Source of the DNA: Pieris napi
Lineage: Eukaryota > Arthropoda > Insecta > Lepidoptera > Pieridae
DNA: 64,000 nucleotides
Reading direction: 5' to 3'
Assembly: GCF_905475465.1 (NCBI RefSeq)
Contig: NC_062248.1
Span: 7,750,001 to 7,814,000, forward strand
Made by a program: the position numbers and the translations under genes. A model generated the notes under the pieces. It worked only from the letters and a program-made list of their open reading frames with translations, did not search any database and was not told the DNA's origin. Each line of letters starts with the position of its first letter. The stretch's first letter is position 1. Of this stretch, positions 1 to 10,508 are shown in pieces.

Positions 1-3000
1 GCCTTAGTGCTGGAGCTCTTTTGAGAGTGTTATTGGTGCAAACCTGAAAGAACACAAATCAGGCGCAGTCCCTGACACAGCCTTAGTGCTGGAGCTCTTT
101 TCAGAGTGTTATGGGTGAAAACCTGAAAGATGTGTTGAAAGAACACAAATCAGTTGCAGTCCCTGACACAGCCTTAGTGCTGGAGCTCTTTTGAGAGTGT
201 TATGGGTGCAAACCTGAAAGAACACAAATCAGGCGCAGTCCCTGACACAGCCTTAGTGCTGCAGCTCTTTTGAGAGTGTTATGGGTGCAAACCTGAAAGA
301 ACACAAATCAGGCGCAGTTCCTGACACAGCCTTAGTGCTGGAGCTCTTTTAAGAGTGTTATGGATGCTGACCTGAAAGAACACAAATCAGGCGCAGTCCC
401 TGACACAGCCTTAGTGCTGGAGCTCTTTTCAGAGTGTTATGGATGCTGACCTGAAAGAACACAAATCAGGCGCAGTCCCTGACACAGCCTTAGTGCTGGA
501 GCTCTTTTAAGAGTGTTATGGGTGCAAACCTGAAAGAACACAAATCAGGCGCAGTCCCTGACACAGCCTTAGTGCTGGAGCTCTTTTAAGAGTGTTATGG
601 ATGCTGACCTGAAAGAACACAAATCAGGCGCAGTCCCTGACACAGCCTTAGTGCTGGAGCTCTTTTAAGAGTGTTATGGATGCTGACCTGAAAGACACAA
701 ATCAGGCGCAGTCCCTGACACAGCCTTAGTGCTGGAGCTCTTTTGAGAGTGTTATGGGTGCAAACCTGAAAGAACACAAATCAGGCGCAGTCCCTGACAC
801 AGCCTTAGTGCTGGAGCTCTTTTGAGAGTGTTATGGATACTGACCTGAAAGACACAAATCAGGCGCAGTCCCTGACAAAGCCTTAGTGCTGGAGCTCTTT
901 TGAGAGTGTTATGGGTGCAAACCTGAAAGAACACAAATCAGGCGCAGTCCCTGACACAGCCTTAGTGCTGGAGCTCTTTTAAGAGTGTTATGGATGCTGA
1001 CCTGAAAGAACACAAATCAGGCGCAGTCCCTGACACAGCCTTAGTGCTGGAGCTCTTTTGAGAGTGTTATGGATGCTGACCTGAAAGACCACAAATCAGG
1101 CGCAGTCCCTGACACAGCCTTAGTGCTGGAGCTCTTTTGAGAGTGTTATTGGTGCAAACCTGAAAGAGCACAAATCAGGCGCAGTCTCTGACACAGCCTT
1201 AGTGCTGGAGCTCTTTTAAGAGTGTTATGGATGCTGACCTGAAAGAACACAAATCAGGCGCAGTCCCTGACACAGCCTTAGTGCTGGAGCTCTTTTAAGA
1301 GTGTTATGGATGCTGACCTGAAAGAACACAAATCAGGCGCAGTCCCTGACACAGCCTTAGTGCTGGAGCTCTTTTCAGAGTGTTATGGGTGCAAACCTGA
1401 AAGATGTGTTGAAATAACACAAATCAGTTGCAGTCCCTGACACAGCCTTAGTGCTGGAGCTCTTTTGAGATCGTTATGGGTGCAAACGTGAAAGAACACA
1501 AATCAGGCGCAGTCCCTGACACAGCCTTAGTGCTGGAGCTCTTTTAAGAGTGTTATGGATGCTGACCTGAAAGAACACAAATCAGGCGCAGTCCCTGACA
1601 CAGCCTTAGTGCTGGAGCTCTTTTCAGAGTGTTATGGATGCTGACCTGAAAGAACACAAATCAGGCGCAGTCCCTGACACAGCCTTAGTGCTGGAGCTCT
1701 TTTGAGAGTGTTACGGGTGCTGACCTGAAAGAACACAAATCAGGCGCAGTCCCTGACACAGCCTTAGTGCTGGAGCTCTTTTAAGAGTGTTATGGATGCT
1801 GACCTGAAAGAACACAAATCAGGCGCAGTCCCTGACACAGCCTTAGTGCTGCAGCTCTTTTGAGAGTGTTATGGGTGCAAACCTGAAAGAACACAAATCA
1901 GGCGCAGTCCCTGACACAGCCTTAGTGCTGGAGCTCTTTTAAGAGTGTTATGGATGCTGACCTGAAAGACCACAAATCAGGCGCAGTCCCTGACACAGCC
2001 TTAGTGCTGGAGCTCTTTTAAGAGTGTTATGGATGCTGACCTGAAAGAACACAAATCAGGCGCAGTCCCTGACACAGCCTTAGTGCTGGAGCTCTTTTAA
2101 GAGTGTTATGGGTGCAAACCTGAAAGAACACAAATCAGGCGCAGTCCCTGACACAGCCTTAGTGCTGGAGCTCTTTTGAGAGTGTTATGGGTGCAAACCT
2201 GAAAGATGTGTTGAAAGAACACAAATCAGGTGCAGTCCCTGACACAGCCTTAGTGCTGGAGCTCTTTTAAGAGTGTTATGGATGCTGACCTGAAAGAACA
2301 CAAATCAGGCGCAGTCCCTGACACAGCCTTAGTGCTGCAGCTCTTTTGAGAGTGTTATGGGTGCAAACCTGAAAGAACACAAATCAGGCGCAGTCCCTGA
2401 CACAGCCTTAGTGCTGGAGCTCTTTTAAGAGTGTTATGGATGCTGACCTGAAAGAACACAAATCAGGCGCAGTCCCTGACACAGCCTTAGTTCTGGAGCT
2501 CTTTTGAGAGTGTTATGGATGCTGAACTGAAAGACACAAATCAGGCGCAGTCCCTGACACAGCCTTAGTGCTGGAGCTCTTTTGAGAGTGTTATGGGTGC
2601 AAACCTGAAAGAACACAAATCAGGCGCAGTCCCTGACACAGCCTTAGTGCTGGAGCTCTTTTAAGAGTTTTATGGATGCTGACCTGAAAGAACACAAATC
2701 AGGCGCAGTCCCTGACACAGCCTTAGTGCTGGAGCTCTTTTGAGAGTGTTATGGATGCTGGCTTGAAAGACCACAAATCAGGCGCAGTCCCTGACACAGC
2801 CTTAGTGCTGGAGCTCTTTTGAGAGTGTTATGGGTGCAAACCTGAAAGAGCACAAATCAGGCGCAGTCCCTGACACAGCCTTAGTGCTGGAGCTCTTTTA
2901 AGAGTGTTATGGATGCTGACCTGAAAGAATACAAATCAGGCGCAGTCCCTGACACAGCCTTAGTGCTGGAGCTCTTTTAAGAGTGTTATGGATGCTGACC

Positions 3001-4608
3001 TGAAAGAACACAAATCAGGCGCAGTCCCTGACACAGCCTTAGTGCTGGAGCTCTTTTGAGAGTGTTATGGGTTCAAACCTGAAAGAACACAAATCAGGCG
3101 CAGTCCCTGACACAGCCTTTGTGCTGGAGCTCTTTTGAGAGTGTTATGGGTGCAAACCTGAAAGATGTGTTGAAAGAACACAAATCAGGTGCAGTCCCTG
3201 ACACAGCCTTAGTGCTGGAGCTCTTTTAAGAGTGTTATGGATGCTGACCTGAAAGAACACAAATCAGGCGCAGTCCCTGACACAGCCTTAGTGCTGGAGC
3301 TCTTTTGAGAGTGTTATGGGTGCAAACCTGAAAGATGTGTTGAAAGAACACAAATCAGGCGCAGTCCCTGACACAGCCTTAGTGCTGGAGCTCTTTTAAG
3401 AGTGTTATGGATACTGACCTGAAAGACACAAATCAGGCGCAGTCCCTGACACAGCCTTAGTGCTGGAGCTCTTTTGAGAGTGTTATGGGTGCAAACCTGA
3501 AAGAACACAAATCAGGCGCAGTCCCTGACACAGCCTTAGTGCTGGAGCTCTTTTAAGAGTGTTATGGATGCTGACCTGAAAGACCACAAATCAGGCGCAG
3601 TCCCTGACACAGCCTTAGTGCTGGAGCTCTTTTAAGAGTGTTATGGATGCTGACCTGAAAGAACACAAATCAGGCGCAGTCCCTGACACAGCCTTAGTGC
3701 TGGAGCTCTTTTAAGAGTGTTATGGGTGCAAACCTGAAAGAACACAAATCAGGCGCAGTCCCTAACACAGCCTTAGTGCTGGAGCTCTTTTGAGAGTGTT
3801 ATGGGTGCAAACCTGAAAGATGTGTTGAAAGAACACAAATCAGGTGCAGTCCCTGACACAGCCTTAGTGCTGGAGCTCTTTTAAGAGTGTTATGGATGCT
3901 GACCTGAAAGAACACAAATCAGGCGCAGTCCCTGACACAGCCTTAGTGCTGCAGCTCTTTTGAGAGTGTTATGGGTGCAAACCTGAAAGAACACAAATCA
4001 GGCGCAGTCCCTGACACAGCCTTAGTGCTGGAGCTCTTTTAAGAGTTTTATGGATGCTGACCTGAAAGAACACAAATCAGGCGCAGTCCCTGACACAGCC
4101 TTAGTGCTGGAGCTCTTTTGAGAGTGTTATGGATGCTGACCTGAAAGACCACAAATCAGGCGCAGTCCCTAACACAGCCTTAGTGCTGGAGCTCTTTTGA
4201 GAGTGTTATGGGTGCAAACCTGAAAGAGCACAAATCAGGCGCAGTCCCTGACACAGCCTTAGTGCTGGAGCTCTTTTAAGAGTGTTATGGATGCTGACCT
4301 GAAAGAACACAAATCAGGCGCAGTCCCTGACACAGCCTTAGTGCTGGAGCTCTTTTAAGAGTGTTATGGATGCTGACCTGAAAGACACAAATCAGGCGCA
4401 GTCCCTGACACAGCCTTAGTGCTGGAGCTCTTTTGAGAGTGTTATGGGTGCAAACCTGAAAGAACACAAATCAGGCGCAGTCCCTGACACAGCCTTAGTG
4501 CTGGAGCTCTTTTAAGAGTGTTATGGATGCTGACCTGAAAGAACACAAATCAGGCGCAGTCCCTGACACAGCCTTAGTGCTGGAGCTCTTTTGAGAGTGT
4601 TATGGGTG
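1..4608. repeat. Satellite array, type A monomers (79 bp)
   Basis: Head-to-tail array of about 58 monomers. The 79-bp consensus runs from GCCTTAGTGCTGGAGCTC to CCCTGACACA. Recurrent variants are a 12-bp insert (ATGTGTTGAAAG, giving 91 bp), GACACA versus GAACACA (78 bp), and TTTTGAGAG/TTTTAAGAG/TTTTCAGAG. Diagnostic variants recur at fixed spacing: the ATGTGTTGAAAG insert at 2205 and 3819 and the CTGCAG variant at 2335 and 3949 are both 1614 bp apart, so multi-monomer blocks have been duplicated. Short ORFs here are repeat artefacts. No gene is seen. Confidence 0.97.
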
Positions 4609-4770
4609 TGGTGATTCTATTTTGCAATTTTAGATCTAAAAATAGTTGTCTGTGTAGTCTCAAATATTTTTACAATGAAATTTAGTTGCCAATATACATT
4701 TGTGAACTAAAGACGTGTTTCTCTTAACGATCCGCCGGCACGATATAAACTAGAACTTACGACCTTACCA
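4609..4770 (+). repeat. BEL/Pao 5' LTR (162 bp)
   Basis: Starts TGGTGATTCTATTTTGC and ends GACCTTACCA. It matches 10347-10508 base for base as far as I can read. Confidence 0.95.
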
Positions 4771-4974
4771 TATGGTCGACTTCGAGCCGAATAGAAATAC
4801 AACATTGCATCGAGGACCGGTTACCGCGAGAACAATAGAACTGCATTCCAAAGCGATAAGCGAGTGCCGGGTTGAAGTTTTGTGCAATGTTTAAAGACAA
4901 TTAGTTATATTCGCGCCGACGCGTCAATATTTAAAAGTTTTGTGTGAAGATTTTCGACTGTGACGTGTTAAAAT
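4771..4974 (+). promoter_or_regulatory. BEL/Pao leader with primer-binding-site candidate
   Basis: Two bases after the LTR the sequence TGGTCGACTTCGAGCC (from 4773) has the TGG start expected of a tRNA primer-binding site. The tRNA was not identified. The rest is untranslated leader up to the ATG at 4975. Confidence 0.6.
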
Positions 4975-7900
4975 ATGGCCACGGAAACTGAACAAGCAAT
5001 TAATATACTCGAAAATACAGCCCTATTATTGAAGAAAACTCAGATCAACCTATCAAAATGCCCCAAAGAACGACTGGCTAAAGTGGGCTACTTACAATCT
5101 AGAATAAAAACAATTGAGGAATACTGGGTGATCTTCATAGAAGCTCATAAACAATTATTGACCTGCACCACTCGTGAGCAGCGTGGATTGCTGCCATATT
5201 TCGAGAATGAAGAATTTTTTATACAAGAAGATTTGTATTTGTGTATGTTGGGAGACCTAAAAGATATGTTGGCGGCAGTCGAGTCTGGCAAAAATAAACA
5301 AGTGCCGCCAGAAGACCAACAAAATAAAAAAGTTCACCTCCCGGCTATACATTTACCGCTGTTTTCGGGCGAGTATGAATTATGGCCTAGTTTTAAAGAT
5401 TTGTTTACATCACTAGTACACAATTGCACGTCACTAAGCGACGTCGAAAAACTTCACTATTTAAAAACCAGTGTGACAGGTGAACCATCAAGTTTATTGA
5501 AGAACATTACAATAACAAGCGCTAATTACATTCAAGCATGGGGAACGCTTAACCATCGATATGGCAACAAGCGTCTTATAGTGAAGGCATTATTGAAGCG
5601 ACTTTTTGCTCAGAAGAAATGTACCAGCCAAGCCGCAACCCAACTGAAATCTCTTCTCGACACCACCAACGAAGTATTACAGAGTCTAGAAAATCTGGAG
5701 GTGTCCACGGATTCTTGGGATCCAGTAATCATATTTCTGGTTGCACAGAAGTTGGACCCAGAGTCCCAGAAGGAGTGGGAACAAAAGTCCTACTCAGAGA
5801 ATTCCCAGGACTTGTCGACTTGGAAGGATCTGCGCAAGTTTTTAGAGGCAAAATTCAGAACATTGGAATTAGTCAACCCCCCCACTACTACGAAGCTTGC
5901 CAAGGAACGAGTCTTTCACGTTACAGCCACGGAAAGACCAAAGCAAAGAAGTTGTGCTTTATGTACAGATGCGCACACGTTATGCCATTGTAACGTATTC
6001 ACCAAGATGTCACCAAACGAACGTAGAGAACATGTCAAAACAAACAAGCTCTGTTTCAACTGCCTCGGGGTTGGACATTCGGTGTTTAGGTGCCGTTTGC
6101 CAACATCATGCCGTGTATGTAAGAGACGTCACCATACTCTTCTACACCTACCTAATTACGGGGTGGCATCGGCTTCTCATGTTGTAGCTAATCAACCGAT
6201 GTCATCCAATCAAGCAAATGTAGAAGAAGGGGAAGTTCAAGCAATGGTTGCGTCACACTATCACGCAGGGCAGAAACAGACAATTTCACTATTAGCCACT
6301 GCAGTAGTAATTTTAAAGAATGAATGTGGACACACTACTACATTGAAGGCGCTGATAGACTCAGGATCTCAAGCATGTTTTATAAGTGAGAAGGCAACTC
6401 AGATCCTGAAACTACACAAGACAGCAGTAGATCTTATCGTGTCTGGACTTGAGTCCACGAAGGTTAGAGTCAAGCATGAAGTAAACGTAAATGTATTATC
6501 ACGATGGAACAATTTCATTTTACCTATTAAAGCCTACGTGATGACGAAGCCTTTGACCTCTAACATACATTCAGACACAATAATAAGAAGAGATTGGCCG
6601 CACCTTGCTGGCATTCAACTAGCAGACGAAACATTTTCCGCATCCTGTAACATCGATCTGCTGTTGGGTGTCAATGAGTACGTAAACATTATGAAGAAGG
6701 GATTGATCAAAGGTCTACCAGGTACACCATGCGCACAAGATACATACCTGGGATGGATTCTTATGGGTGGAATTGACATCAAGGTCAAGAAGCATGAACA
6801 ATCCTTAACGGTCATGAAACAAGAAGTTGATATAGAAGATTTACTGAAAACAATATGGGAAGTTGATGAAGATACGAAAAGAAACCTAACACAGAGGGAA
6901 CAGTTATGTGAAGATATATACACTAAGACACAGAAGCGAGATGAATGTGGAAGATATGTTGTCAAATTGCCATTCAGCATTGAAGAACCTAAATCAACAG
7001 AAGGAAATACGAGAGAAATAGCAATGAAGAGACTAATGCAATTAGAAAGAAGGTTCAATCAAAATAAAGAATTAAAGCAAGAATACAAGAAGGTAATTGA
7101 AGACTACATAGACCTTAAACATATCGAAGAAATACCTAGAGAAGAAATAAAAAAGAAATCAGTCTACTTACCTCACCACGCCGTGATCCGTAATGACAAA
7201 GAAACTACGAAAACTCGTGTCGTATTTGACGCCTCGTGCAAAGGCTCCAACGGTGTCTCTCTCAATGACGAACTGTTAACGGGTCCTGTACTGCAAGACG
7301 ATTTGAGAAACCTGATAATGAGATGGAGAACTCACGCCGTTTGTTTTGTGGCTGATATCCAGAAAATGTACCGTATGATATGGGTTGACCGAGAAGACAC
7401 AGATTATCAAAGAATTTTGTGGAGAAATGACCAATCTGAAGAAGTCAAAGACTACAGATTGTTGACTGTTACATTTGGAACAGCTTCTGCTCCCTATCTC
7501 GCCGTAAGAACCCTTATGAAATTGGCAGAAGATGAAGGCGACCGGTATCCAGAAGCTGCTAAGATATTACGTGAAGATTTTTATGTAGACGACGCAATGT
7601 CTGGAAGTGACAGTCTGCAACAAGCAATAAAGAAGAGTCAAGATCTTAAAGCGCTTCTTCATTTGGGTGGATTCGAACTAAAAAAATGGTCATCCAACAG
7701 CCGAGAGTTCATGGAAACAGTCGATCCTAGTGATAGATCGTGTTATGCTAATCTGGATTTGAAGATTGATGGAACAATAAAGGCACTTGGCGTACAATGG
7801 AATTTAGGAAAAGACAGATTCGAGTACAATGTAAACTTACCTCCAATCAATAAAGTGATCACGAAGCGAAGCATTCTGTCTGACATCCAAAAGTTGTTTG

Positions 7901-10152
7901 ACCCACTCGGCTGGATTGCACCTAGCATCGTTCTGACAAAGATATTAATGCAAGAACTATGGCTTGAAAAGGTTACCTGGGACGATGCATTGAATTCTAA
8001 AATAGCCAGCAAATGGGTCACATTGCGATCTGACCTTGAACATGTGAATGGAATCTACATAGAAAGATGGGTAGGTACGACGTGCGCCAACAGAGAGTCA
8101 ATAGAACTCCATGGATTCAGTGATGCATCCATTCAAGCATATAGTGCTGTAGTATATTGCAGAGTGACTTACCCAGACGGTACCAACAAAACGACGCTTA
8201 TCGCAGCAAGAACAAGATTGGCTCCATTGAGAACAATATCCTTACCGCGTTTAGAGCTTTGCGGCGCGTTGATACTCTCAAGATTGCTTAAGCAAGTTGG
8301 TAAAGCAATGAGAATACCTGCAACTCAAATTTATGCTTGGACAGATTCGTCCATTGTCCTATCATGGTTATTTGGAGATCCAAACAACTGGAAGGTGTTT
8401 GTGGCAAACAGAGTTGTTGAGATTACAACTAATGTATCATGCAGTCAGTGGCATCACGTCCAAACTCAAGATAATCCAGCTGATGTTGGTTCCAGGGGGA
8501 TGTTAGTCGAAAATCTAAAAAAGTGTGAATTATGGTGGCATGGGCCAGACTGGTTACAACAATCGAAGATACAGTTCACTAAACCAAACATTATGCAAAC
8601 AGAGATTGAAAGGAAGAATAAAAAAATACTAAATTTAAACATAACTTACAATAAAAATGAACAAGAGAAGAGACTACATACACAATTTGAAGAATTTGAT
8701 ACACTATTAGAGATACTTAGAACAATCACATACTGCCGAAGATTCCTGAAACAAAAAACATTAAAAGACAGAATAGATAGCAAAATCACAACTGAAGAAC
8801 TACACGCATCGATGCAAACCTGTATAAAAAGAGCACAAGAAGAAGAATTTACAGAAGATATAGAATCATTAAAAACAAAAAAGAGAGTTAAGAAAACAAG
8901 CAAACTAAAAGCACTAGATCCTTACCTTGACGAAGATGGTATCCTGAAGGTGGGCGGTCGGCTCAGGAACTCTGAACTGGCTAATGAAGTGAAGCACCCA
9001 ATCATTTTGGGTCATGCAAGTAGACTTACCTATTTAGTGGTTGCAGAAGCACATTTGAAGACGCTGCATGGAGGACTGCAATTGATGCTCACTTACCTGC
9101 GATCGAAATACTGGATACTCCGCGTGAAGTCCTTAGTAAAGCAGTGTATCCATCGATGCTTGATATGTGCTAGACATGGGGCGAGGGTAAAAACACAATT
9201 GATGGGAGACATACCGAGTTTTCGGGTAAAACCAGCTCGGCCATTCCTTAACTCCGGTGTCGACTTTGCGGGACCAATTCAAATTTTAATAAAAAGGGGC
9301 AGAGGCTCCCAAACTGGCAAGGCATACATAGCCATTTTTGTATGTATGTCCACGAAGGCGATCCACTTGGAGTTGGTTGGTGATCTGACTTCAGCTGCAT
9401 TCATTGGTGCCTTTAAACGATTTTGCGCACGAAGAGGCAGATGTACAAATATGTGGAGTGATCAGGGAAGAAACTTTATTGGTGCTAACAAAGATCTGGT
9501 TGAAGCCTGGAAGGAAGCTCGCCTACAGTTTGATGGAGAAATTAGTGAATTACTTGCTAATGATGGAACACAATGGCACTTCATCCCGGCCTACTCCCTA
9601 AATTTTGGAAATTTATGGGAGACGGGTGTGAAGTCTATTAAGCACCACCTACGAAGAATCCTTAATACTAACCTTACCTATGAAGAGCTTACGACGGTTC
9701 TCTGTGGAATTGAGGCGTGCTTGAACTCAAGACCGCTTTGCCCGCAGGAAGACAGCACGTTGGAACCATTAACTCCGGGTCATTTTTTAATAACTGAAGC
9801 TCCTGTAACCGTGCCTGATGTGAACTTAAAAGACGCTAAAATAAGCAACCTGACACGTTGGCAATACACGCAAAAACTGCTGAACGACTTCTGGTCAAGA
9901 TGGCAAAAAGAATACTTGACGCGGCTGCAACAAAGACCGAAATGGTTAAAACGCGAAGACGAATTCAAGATAGGAGACATTGTCCTCATAAAACAGGACA
10001 ATTTGCCACCAGGAAAGTGGCATATGGGACGAATAATCGACAAGCATCCTGGCCCTGATGGTCTTACCAGAGTCTATAGTGTAAAGAGTGGTGATCATAT
10101 AGCAAAGCGATGCGTAACCAAATTATGTCCATTGCCCATCGAAATAGATTAG
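4975..10152 (+). CDS. BEL/Pao gag-pol polyprotein, 1725 aa, intact
   Basis: A single uninterrupted polyprotein for particle formation, reverse transcription and integration. Gag carries a DUF1759-like region from about residue 120 and one CCHC knuckle (CFNCLGVGHSVFRC; C360, C363, H368, C373). Protease: LIDSGS with D462. RT: first Asp in FVADIQKMY (D794) and the YVDD box (D872, D873). RNase H: FSDAS (D1050), then WTDSS and NPADVGSRG. Integrase: zinc-binding His at 1365 with the Cys pair near 1395-1401; core DFAGP (D1430), WSDQGRNF (D1496) and NLWETGVKS (E1549). The C-terminus has the Trp/Lys-rich DUF5641-like tail. ATG 4975 is the first in frame after the leader. No frameshift or internal stop and all catalytic residues are present, so it is probably functional. 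Gag and pol share one frame. Confidence 0.95.
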   Translation: MATETEQAINILENTALLLKKTQINLSKCPKERLAKVGYLQSRIKTIEEYWVIFIEAHKQLLTCTTREQRGLLPYFENEEFFIQEDLYLCMLGDLKDMLAAVESGKNKQVPPEDQQNKKVHLPAIHLPLFSGEYELWPSFKDLFTSLVHNCTSLSDVEKLHYLKTSVTGEPSSLLKNITITSANYIQAWGTLNHRYGNKRLIVKALLKRLFAQKKCTSQAATQLKSLLDTTNEVLQSLENLEVSTDSWDPVIIFLVAQKLDPESQKEWEQKSYSENSQDLSTWKDLRKFLEAKFRTLELVNPPTTTKLAKERVFHVTATERPKQRSCALCTDAHTLCHCNVFTKMSPNERREHVKTNKLCFNCLGVGHSVFRCRLPTSCRVCKRRHHTLLHLPNYGVASASHVVANQPMSSNQANVEEGEVQAMVASHYHAGQKQTISLLATAVVILKNECGHTTTLKALIDSGSQACFISEKATQILKLHKTAVDLIVSGLESTKVRVKHEVNVNVLSRWNNFILPIKAYVMTKPLTSNIHSDTIIRRDWPHLAGIQLADETFSASCNIDLLLGVNEYVNIMKKGLIKGLPGTPCAQDTYLGWILMGGIDIKVKKHEQSLTVMKQEVDIEDLLKTIWEVDEDTKRNLTQREQLCEDIYTKTQKRDECGRYVVKLPFSIEEPKSTEGNTREIAMKRLMQLERRFNQNKELKQEYKKVIEDYIDLKHIEEIPREEIKKKSVYLPHHAVIRNDKETTKTRVVFDASCKGSNGVSLNDELLTGPVLQDDLRNLIMRWRTHAVCFVADIQKMYRMIWVDREDTDYQRILWRNDQSEEVKDYRLLTVTFGTASAPYLAVRTLMKLAEDEGDRYPEAAKILREDFYVDDAMSGSDSLQQAIKKSQDLKALLHLGGFELKKWSSNSREFMETVDPSDRSCYANLDLKIDGTIKALGVQWNLGKDRFEYNVNLPPINKVITKRSILSDIQKLFDPLGWIAPSIVLTKILMQELWLEKVTWDDALNSKIASKWVTLRSDLEHVNGIYIERWVGTTCANRESIELHGFSDASIQAYSAVVYCRVTYPDGTNKTTLIAARTRLAPLRTISLPRLELCGALILSRLLKQVGKAMRIPATQIYAWTDSSIVLSWLFGDPNNWKVFVANRVVEITTNVSCSQWHHVQTQDNPADVGSRGMLVENLKKCELWWHGPDWLQQSKIQFTKPNIMQTEIERKNKKILNLNITYNKNEQEKRLHTQFEEFDTLLEILRTITYCRRFLKQKTLKDRIDSKITTEELHASMQTCIKRAQEEEFTEDIESLKTKKRVKKTSKLKALDPYLDEDGILKVGGRLRNSELANEVKHPIILGHASRLTYLVVAEAHLKTLHGGLQLMLTYLRSKYWILRVKSLVKQCIHRCLICARHGARVKTQLMGDIPSFRVKPARPFLNSGVDFAGPIQILIKRGRGSQTGKAYIAIFVCMSTKAIHLELVGDLTSAAFIGAFKRFCARRGRCTNMWSDQGRNFIGANKDLVEAWKEARLQFDGEISELLANDGTQWHFIPAYSLNFGNLWETGVKSIKHHLRRILNTNLTYEELTTVLCGIEACLNSRPLCPQEDSTLEPLTPGHFLITEAPVTVPDVNLKDAKISNLTRWQYTQKLLNDFWSRWQKEYLTRLQQRPKWLKREDEFKIGDIVLIKQDNLPPGKWHMGRIIDKHPGPDGLTRVYSVKSGDHIAKRCVTKLCPLPIEID

Positions 10153-10346
10153 TGCTATATAGTTGTTAAAATTTATTATTGTACTATTCTTCTTTGTATA
10201 AATTCTTCTGACCGCACCATATACCGATACCTTAATAATTGTTGTAGAAGCAAACTCAAAGCATGTAAATTTAAGCATGCACCTATAAGATTTGTTAATT
10301 TTACTTATTTTGAAAGGACTTCAGTAGTCCTTTGGTGGGCGGCTTA
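10153..10346 (+). other. BEL/Pao 3' untranslated region
   Basis: Non-coding stretch between the pol stop and the 3' LTR. The G-rich GGTGGGCGGCTTA just before the LTR is the likely polypurine-tract equivalent. Confidence 0.6.
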
Positions 10347-10508
10347 TGGTGATTCTATTTTGCAATTTTAGATCTAAAAATAGTTGTCTGTGTAGTCTCA
10401 AATATTTTTACAATGAAATTTAGTTGCCAATATACATTTGTGAACTAAAGACGTGTTTCTCTTAACGATCCGCCGGCACGATATAAACTAGAACTTACGA
10501 CCTTACCA
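10347..10508 (+). repeat. BEL/Pao 3' LTR (162 bp)
   Basis: Same sequence as 4609-4770, ending CTTACCA. It is followed directly by the second GGGTG and satellite sequence. Confidence 0.95.

Larger units (their letters stand above)
4609..10508 (+). mobile_element. Full-length BEL/Pao LTR retrotransposon
   Basis: Complete 5.9-kb element inside the satellite. It has two 162-bp LTRs (TG...CA ends) that I read as identical, one long gag-pol ORF, and a 5-bp target duplication GGGTG (4604-4608 and 10509-10513). Identical LTRs mean a recent insertion. No env ORF follows pol. The domain order gag, protease, RT, RNase H, integrase, DUF5641-like tail and the YVDD active site identify BEL/Pao rather than Gypsy or Copia. 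The empty target survives as a paralogue at 17850-17854. Everything looks coding-competent; activity itself is inference. Confidence 0.96.

Noticed and set aside
595..4467. Repeated 60-64-codon minus-strand ORFs (MFFQVCTHNTLK...)
   Set aside because: They recur with every satellite pair and end wherever monomer length shifts the frame; no domain.
1..4608. CRISPR-like array
   Set aside because: No unique spacers; the whole 79-bp unit repeats, and the context is eukaryotic.
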